From DASUFI01 sp036274635 (GTDB taxonomy: Bacteria > Planctomycetota > B15-G4), in contig DASUFI010000196.1 in assembly GCA_036274635.1 (NCBI GenBank), forward strand, positions 1 through 18,228: 18,228 bases of DNA. Reading direction: 5' to 3'. A program made the translations under genes and the position numbers. Within the stretch, counting starts at the first letter, position 1. Each line of letters starts with the position of its first letter. Below are positions 14,693 to 18,228 of this stretch, piece after piece. The notes under the pieces are model-generated. The model was given only the letters and a program-made list of their open reading frames with translations, was not told the origin of the DNA and did no database searches.

Positions 14693-16405
14693 ATGCTCAT
14701 GACCACTCCCCTCCGCGTCGCCTCCCTGCTTGCCCTCCTCTCGTGCGGCGCGCCGGCCAGCGCGCAGGCCAAGCCCGCGCCCGCGCCCCAGCCGGATGCG
14801 CAGGCCCAAGCCAAGTCCGATGCGCAGGACCAGGACAAGGACGACGACGAGGACGAGGAGAAGGAGAAGGAGAAGCACCACAAGGACGAGGCCAAGGCCG
14901 ACGCCGATCCCGCGCCCGTCGTCACGGAGCACGAGATCACCGTCAACGGCAAGACGCTGCACTACCATGCGACGGCCGGCTACATCGTGCTCAAGGCGGA
15001 AGGCGAGAAGGGGCGCGGCAAGGGTGACGGCGACGACAAGTCCAAGGGCGACGCCGACCTCTCGAAGGACAACGTCAAGCCGAAGGCCAAGGTCTTCTTC
15101 GTCGCGTACACCCTGGACGGCGTGACCGATCCCGCGACGCGGCCGGTCACCTTCGCCTTCAACGGCGGGCCGGGCTCGGCGTCGGTGTGGCTGCACATGG
15201 CCGCGATGGCGCCGCGCCGCGCGAAGCTCACCGACGAGGGCGAGGCGCCGCCGCCGCCGTACCAGCTGGTGGACAACGAGTCGACGTGGCTGGACGACAC
15301 CGACCTCGTCTTCATCGACCCGGTGTCCACGGGCTTCTCGCGCCCGGTGGGGGACGAGGACGCGCGGCAGTTCCACGGCTTGCAGGAGGACATCGCCAGC
15401 GTCGGCGACTTCATCCGCCTGTACACCACCAGGAACGAGCGCTGGCTGTCGCCCAAGATCGTCCTCGGCGAGAGCTACGGCACCACCCGCGCGGCCGGGC
15501 TCTCGGACTACCTGCAGAACCGCTACGGCCTGTACCTCAACGGCATCGTGCTGGTGTCCTCGGTGCTGAGCTTCCAGTCGCTGGAGTTCACGCCGCAGAA
15601 CGACTCGCCCTTCGTGGGCTTCCTGCCGACCTACGCGGCCACGGCCTGGTATCACGAGAAGCTGCCCGCGGACCTGCAGGCCAAGAGCGTCGCGGAGGTG
15701 GCCGAGCTGGCGCGCGCCTTCGCCGGCAGCGACTACACGCTGGCCCTGTCGCGTGGCGACACGCTGAGCCACGACGACCTGGCGCGCGTCGCCGGCGAGC
15801 TCGCGCGCTTCACCGGCCTGCCCGCGGCCTACTGGCAGCAGCGCCGGCTGCGCGTGCCCGACGGCCTGTTCTTCACCAAGCTGCTCGAGGACGAGGGGCG
15901 CATCGTCGGGCGCTTCGACTCGCGCTTCACGGGCCTGCGCTACGAGCCCGGCACCGACGGCGGCGAGTACGACCCCAGCGACGAGGCCGTCTCCGGCCCG
16001 CTCACCGCGGCCATGAACGACTACCTGCGCCGCGAGCTCGGGTTCCAGAGCGACCTGACCTACGAGACGCTGGTCAATGTCTACCCGTGGAACTTCGGCG
16101 ACGCCGGCGGCGGCTTCCCGAACACCGCCGAGGACCTGCGCCGCGCGATGACGCGCAACCCGTACCTGAAGGTGTGGGTCACCTGCAGCTACTACGACGT
16201 CGCCACGCCCTTCTATGGCGCGGAGCTGGCCGTCGCCAGCATGAACCTCGATCCGTCCGTGCGCAGCAACCTGCGCTTCACCTACTACGATTCGGGCCAC
16301 ATGCTCTACATCCACACGCCGTCGCGCGTGAAGTTCAAGACGGACTTCGAGGCCTTCCTGAAGGACGCGACGACGCAGCAGCCGGTGCACGCGGCGGCGC
16401 GCTGA
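14693..16405 (+). CDS. S10-family serine carboxypeptidase-like protein, exported
   Basis: Predicted 570 residues. A signal peptide spans about 1-24 (ending ASAQA). A charged low-complexity stretch follows (about 43-72, DKDDDEDEEKEKEKHHKDEA). The catalytic domain starts at about 78 and includes FAFNGGPGSASVWLHM at about 154-169, the oxyanion/S1 loop of S10 peptidases. The triad can be assigned as Ser261 in GESYGT, Asp502 in YYDVATPF and His536 in DSGHM. A second Lys/Asp/Gly-rich insert lies at about 103-130, between the first strand and KVFFVAYTLDG. Such enzymes remove C-terminal residues from peptides. A second ATG at 14699 is possible. The stop is seven bases before the next gene, so the two are probably co-transcribed. 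Confidence 0.9.
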   Translation: MLMTTPLRVASLLALLSCGAPASAQAKPAPAPQPDAQAQAKSDAQDQDKDDDEDEEKEKEKHHKDEAKADADPAPVVTEHEITVNGKTLHYHATAGYIVLKAEGEKGRGKGDGDDKSKGDADLSKDNVKPKAKVFFVAYTLDGVTDPATRPVTFAFNGGPGSASVWLHMAAMAPRRAKLTDEGEAPPPPYQLVDNESTWLDDTDLVFIDPVSTGFSRPVGDEDARQFHGLQEDIASVGDFIRLYTTRNERWLSPKIVLGESYGTTRAAGLSDYLQNRYGLYLNGIVLVSSVLSFQSLEFTPQNDSPFVGFLPTYAATAWYHEKLPADLQAKSVAEVAELARAFAGSDYTLALSRGDTLSHDDLARVAGELARFTGLPAAYWQQRRLRVPDGLFFTKLLEDEGRIVGRFDSRFTGLRYEPGTDGGEYDPSDEAVSGPLTAAMNDYLRRELGFQSDLTYETLVNVYPWNFGDAGGGFPNTAEDLRRAMTRNPYLKVWVTCSYYDVATPFYGAELAVASMNLDPSVRSNLRFTYYDSGHMLYIHTPSRVKFKTDFEAFLKDATTQQPVHAAAR

Positions 16406-16412
16406 TCGAGCG

Positions 16413-17759
16413 ATGACTCGCGCGCGCAGCCGCTTCCGCCGTCTCGCGGGCCTCGGCCTGCTCGTCGCCGCGCTGCTGCCTGCGGGCGCGGCCCAGCAGG
16501 CGCGGGCGCCCGAGGCCGCGCTGTCGGCGCGGCGCGACCGCATGCTCGCCGTCGCCCGCAGCTACGCCGGCTTCGATTGGCAGGGCAGTGCGCGCAACGT
16601 CCTGCACGGCCCGGACGCGAACGGTGTCCAGGTGGACACGCCCGACGTCTCCTTCGACGCCCGGGGCTGGAAGCCGGATGCCACGAACCACGGCATGCCC
16701 TACGCGTGGGGCGGCTTCACCAGCATCGAGGAGTTCCGCGCGGGCGTCGCGCAGGACCGGCCCGCCGGCCAGGTGCCGACGACCGAGCGCGCGCGGCCGA
16801 GCGCCGTGGCCCTGGGCCTCGACTGCTCCGGCTTCATCGCCCGCGCCTGGGAGCTGCCGGTCAAGCAATCCACGCGCTCGCTCGGCGCGCTCTGCTACCC
16901 GCTGCCCGGCCAGTCCGCGCTGCAGCCAGGCGACATCCTCGACCTGTTCGACAGCCACGTCGTGCTCTTCGAGCGCTGGGTGGACGAGGCGCACACGCAC
17001 ATGCTGGTCTTCGAGGCCGGGCGCCTGGCCGTGACGGAGAGCGACTACGCGGCCGCGGACCTGCAGCGGCGTGGCTTCCAGCCGCTCCGCTACAAGCCGC
17101 TCGACCAGCGCTGGGTGCCGATGACGCTGGGCGAGCCAGCCTTCTCGGCCGAGCCGTCCGCCGACGGTCACTGGACGGCCGGGGGCGACGGCGTGCCGCT
17201 CGATCCGGCGACGGCGGCGAGCCCTTTGCGTGACGCGCGGCCGCTGCAATGGGCGCGCTACGCGGTCACGGGCAACGACCCGCAGTTCGCCGGTGACTGC
17301 GAGCGCGTGACGCTCGTGTCGGCCGCGGAGGGCGAGCGCGTGGACACGCAGTCGGAGGCGCGGCTCCCGGGCGGAACGATCTCCACCGGGCGGAGCTGCG
17401 CGCACGCGGCGCAGCTCGTCGACGCGCTGGTCGACTTCGCGGCCCCCGACGAGCCGCTCACCGCGATCACGCTGCGCGAGGGCACTGTCGCGGCCGGCGT
17501 CTACGAGCTCGCGGGGCGCAGCTTCCCCGCGCAGCGCATCGAGGCGCAGCTGGACGCCACGCACGTCGTACGGCACCAGGACCTGCCCGTGACCATCACC
17601 GTCACGTGCATCCTCTCGCCCGAGGTCGCCGTGCACGGCGTGCTCGAGGCGAGCTTCCGCTTCGACACGGTGTGGAGCGCCGAGCCGGGGGAGGAGCCGC
17701 TCGTCGGTCGACACACGTCGAGCTTCGCCCTGCGTGCCTGCGGCGGCCCGCCTCGCTGA
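16413..17759 (+). CDS. Exported NlpC/P60-like protein with C-terminal domain of unknown type
   Basis: Predicted 448 residues. The signal peptide spans about 1-27 (RRLAGLGLLVAALLPAGAAQ). The middle carries a papain-like NlpC/P60 pattern: GLDCSGFIARAW with Cys138 as the likely nucleophile, LQPGDILDLFDSHVVLF with His182 as the likely base, and MPYAWGG ahead of the Cys. The gap between YAWGG and the Cys box is longer than in standard NlpC/P60 proteins, and a third catalytic residue is not certain. Residues about 265-448 form a separate beta-rich region with DDE/VTIT-type strands that I do not recognise. The family usually cuts or modifies peptidoglycan peptides, but the substrate here is not established. 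It follows the S10 gene by seven bases with a weak Shine-Dalgarno and converges on the ABC ATPase gene. Confidence 0.75.
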   Translation: MTRARSRFRRLAGLGLLVAALLPAGAAQQARAPEAALSARRDRMLAVARSYAGFDWQGSARNVLHGPDANGVQVDTPDVSFDARGWKPDATNHGMPYAWGGFTSIEEFRAGVAQDRPAGQVPTTERARPSAVALGLDCSGFIARAWELPVKQSTRSLGALCYPLPGQSALQPGDILDLFDSHVVLFERWVDEAHTHMLVFEAGRLAVTESDYAAADLQRRGFQPLRYKPLDQRWVPMTLGEPAFSAEPSADGHWTAGGDGVPLDPATAASPLRDARPLQWARYAVTGNDPQFAGDCERVTLVSAAEGERVDTQSEARLPGGTISTGRSCAHAAQLVDALVDFAAPDEPLTAITLREGTVAAGVYELAGRSFPAQRIEAQLDATHVVRHQDLPVTITVTCILSPEVAVHGVLEASFRFDTVWSAEPGEEPLVGRHTSSFALRACGGPPR

Positions 17760-17779
17760 GCTCGCGCGCGGCCGCTCAG
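17756..17779. terminator. Inverted repeat spanning two convergent stop codons
   Basis: CTGAGC (17756-17761) can pair with GCTCAG (17774-17779). The TGA of the NlpC-like gene and the TGA of the opposing ABC ATPase gene lie in opposite arms. There is no T tract. Confidence 0.3.
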
Positions 17780-18228
17780 GCGCGCGCGCGGCGGCGCTCG
17801 ACCTGCAGCAGCTCGCGCGTCGCCGGGTGCCGGGGCTGCACGAGCACCTCGCGCGGGTCGCCCGCCTCGACCACCTGCCCGTCGGCCAGCACGAGCACGC
17901 GCGTGGCGTGGTCGCGCACGAACTCGTCGTCGTGCGAGGTCAGGAGCAGCGCGCGGCCCGCGGCGGCGAGCGCGCGCAGGGCGTCGCCGAGGTCGTTGCG
18001 GCGTGCCGGGTCGAGCGAGGCCGTGGGCTCGTCGAGCAGCAGCAGGGGCGGGTCGACGGCCAGGGCGCGCGCGATCGAGACGCGCTGGGCCTCGCCGCCC
18101 GAGAGCTCGCGGGGCAGCGCGTCGGCGCGCTGGCCGACGCCGAGCTGCTCCAGCAGCTGCCGCGCGCGCCGCTCGGCGTCGGTACGCGCGACGCGCTGCA
18201 CGTGCAGCGGCGCGAGCATGACGTTGTC
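17776..18228 (-). CDS. ABC transporter ATP-binding protein, N-terminus outside window
   Basis: The frame is open to the window edge, and 150 C-terminal residues are present. Visible elements are DNVMLAPLHV (the Q-loop-following segment of polar-amino-acid-type ATPases), the signature LSGGEAQRVSIARAL, Walker B LLLLDEPTASLD, and the H-loop LLLTSHDDEFV. Walker A and the Q-loop lie beyond 18228. The spacing and DNV..AP pattern resemble GlnQ/ArtP-type importers of amino acids, but the permease and substrate-binding protein are not in view, so the substrate is open. The ATG at 18219 is internal to the domain and not the true start. Confidence 0.9.
   Translation of the reverse strand, partial: DNVMLAPLHVQRVARTDAERRARQLLEQLGVGQRADALPRELSGGEAQRVSIARALAVDPPLLLLDEPTASLDPARRNDLGDALRALAAAGRALLLTSHDDEFVRDHATRVLVLADGQVVEAGDPREVLVQPRHPATRELLQVERRRARA

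Noticed and set aside
13088..16543. Very long minus-strand open frame of over 1,100 codons opposite the S9, YhhQ and S10 genes
   Set aside because: It is an artefact of high GC: few stops occur in this antisense frame, the translation is Arg/Val/His-rich repeats without motifs, and the plus-strand genes have clear catalytic residues.
1..18228. tRNA, rRNA, CRISPR arrays, insertion sequences, phage genes or toxin-antitoxin pairs
   Set aside because: I looked on both strands and saw no cloverleaf, spaced direct repeats, transposase motifs or flanking inverted repeats.

Overview
The window is very GC-rich DNA (roughly 70% or more by eye) with tightly packed genes, no intergenic gap above about 160 bases, and no RNA genes, transposons or CRISPR arrays that I can see. 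The host must be a diderm (Gram-negative-type) bacterium, because it carries a complete PqiA/PqiB/PqiC envelope lipid-transport set and several predicted lipoproteins. An ECF sigma factor of the TIGR02999-like type beside a Hanks-type Ser/Thr kinase, a helical signature found in front of such kinases, and S9 and S10 exopeptidases best suggest Planctomycetota, or a neighbour such as Acidobacteriota. This assignment is inference from gene content only.

Layout. 1-252 is the end of an MscS-type mechanosensitive channel. It converges on a secreted HEAT-repeat protein (280-1080, minus). From 1232 to 4631 runs a four-gene pqi operon: two separate PqiA halves, PqiB with three MCE domains, and PqiC lipoprotein. 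It converges on a group-2 sigma-70 factor (4641-5453, minus). From 5557 to 9994 lies a signalling cluster: an ECF sigma factor, a convergent 161-aa protein of unknown function (minus), a membrane sensor without a kinase domain, and an overlapping membrane sensor with a C-terminal Ser/Thr kinase. An unrecognised lipoprotein (10090-11166) and an S9 prolyl-oligopeptidase-family peptidase (11238-13262) follow. A small two-repeat PQQ-propeller-like protein with a poly-alanine tail (13276-13650, minus) is divergent from a YhhQ-type queuosine-precursor transporter (13808-14542). An S10 carboxypeptidase-like protein (14693-16405) and an NlpC/P60-like secreted protein (16413-17759) form a pair. The window ends in a truncated ABC-transporter ATPase (17776-18228, minus).

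How they may work together. PqiABC should form a trans-envelope lipid conduit. The ECF-sensor-kinase cluster looks like one signalling unit in which an extracytoplasmic signal reaches a sigma factor through Ser/Thr phosphorylation. The ECF factor has a Thr-Thr pair where most ECF factors have acidic residues in region 2.2, which fits the phospho-activated sigma model described for EcfP/PknT of Vibrio. The S9, S10 and NlpC-like proteins are exported hydrolases, probably for peptide or cell-wall turnover.

Two regulatory patterns recur. Several genes without a Shine-Dalgarno sequence have a TAnnnT element 7-11 bases before the start codon, which suggests leaderless transcription. Genes with a longer gap carry a clear Shine-Dalgarno. 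The second pqiA half has no ATG, GTG or TTG start and appears to begin at a CTG overlapping the previous stop codon.
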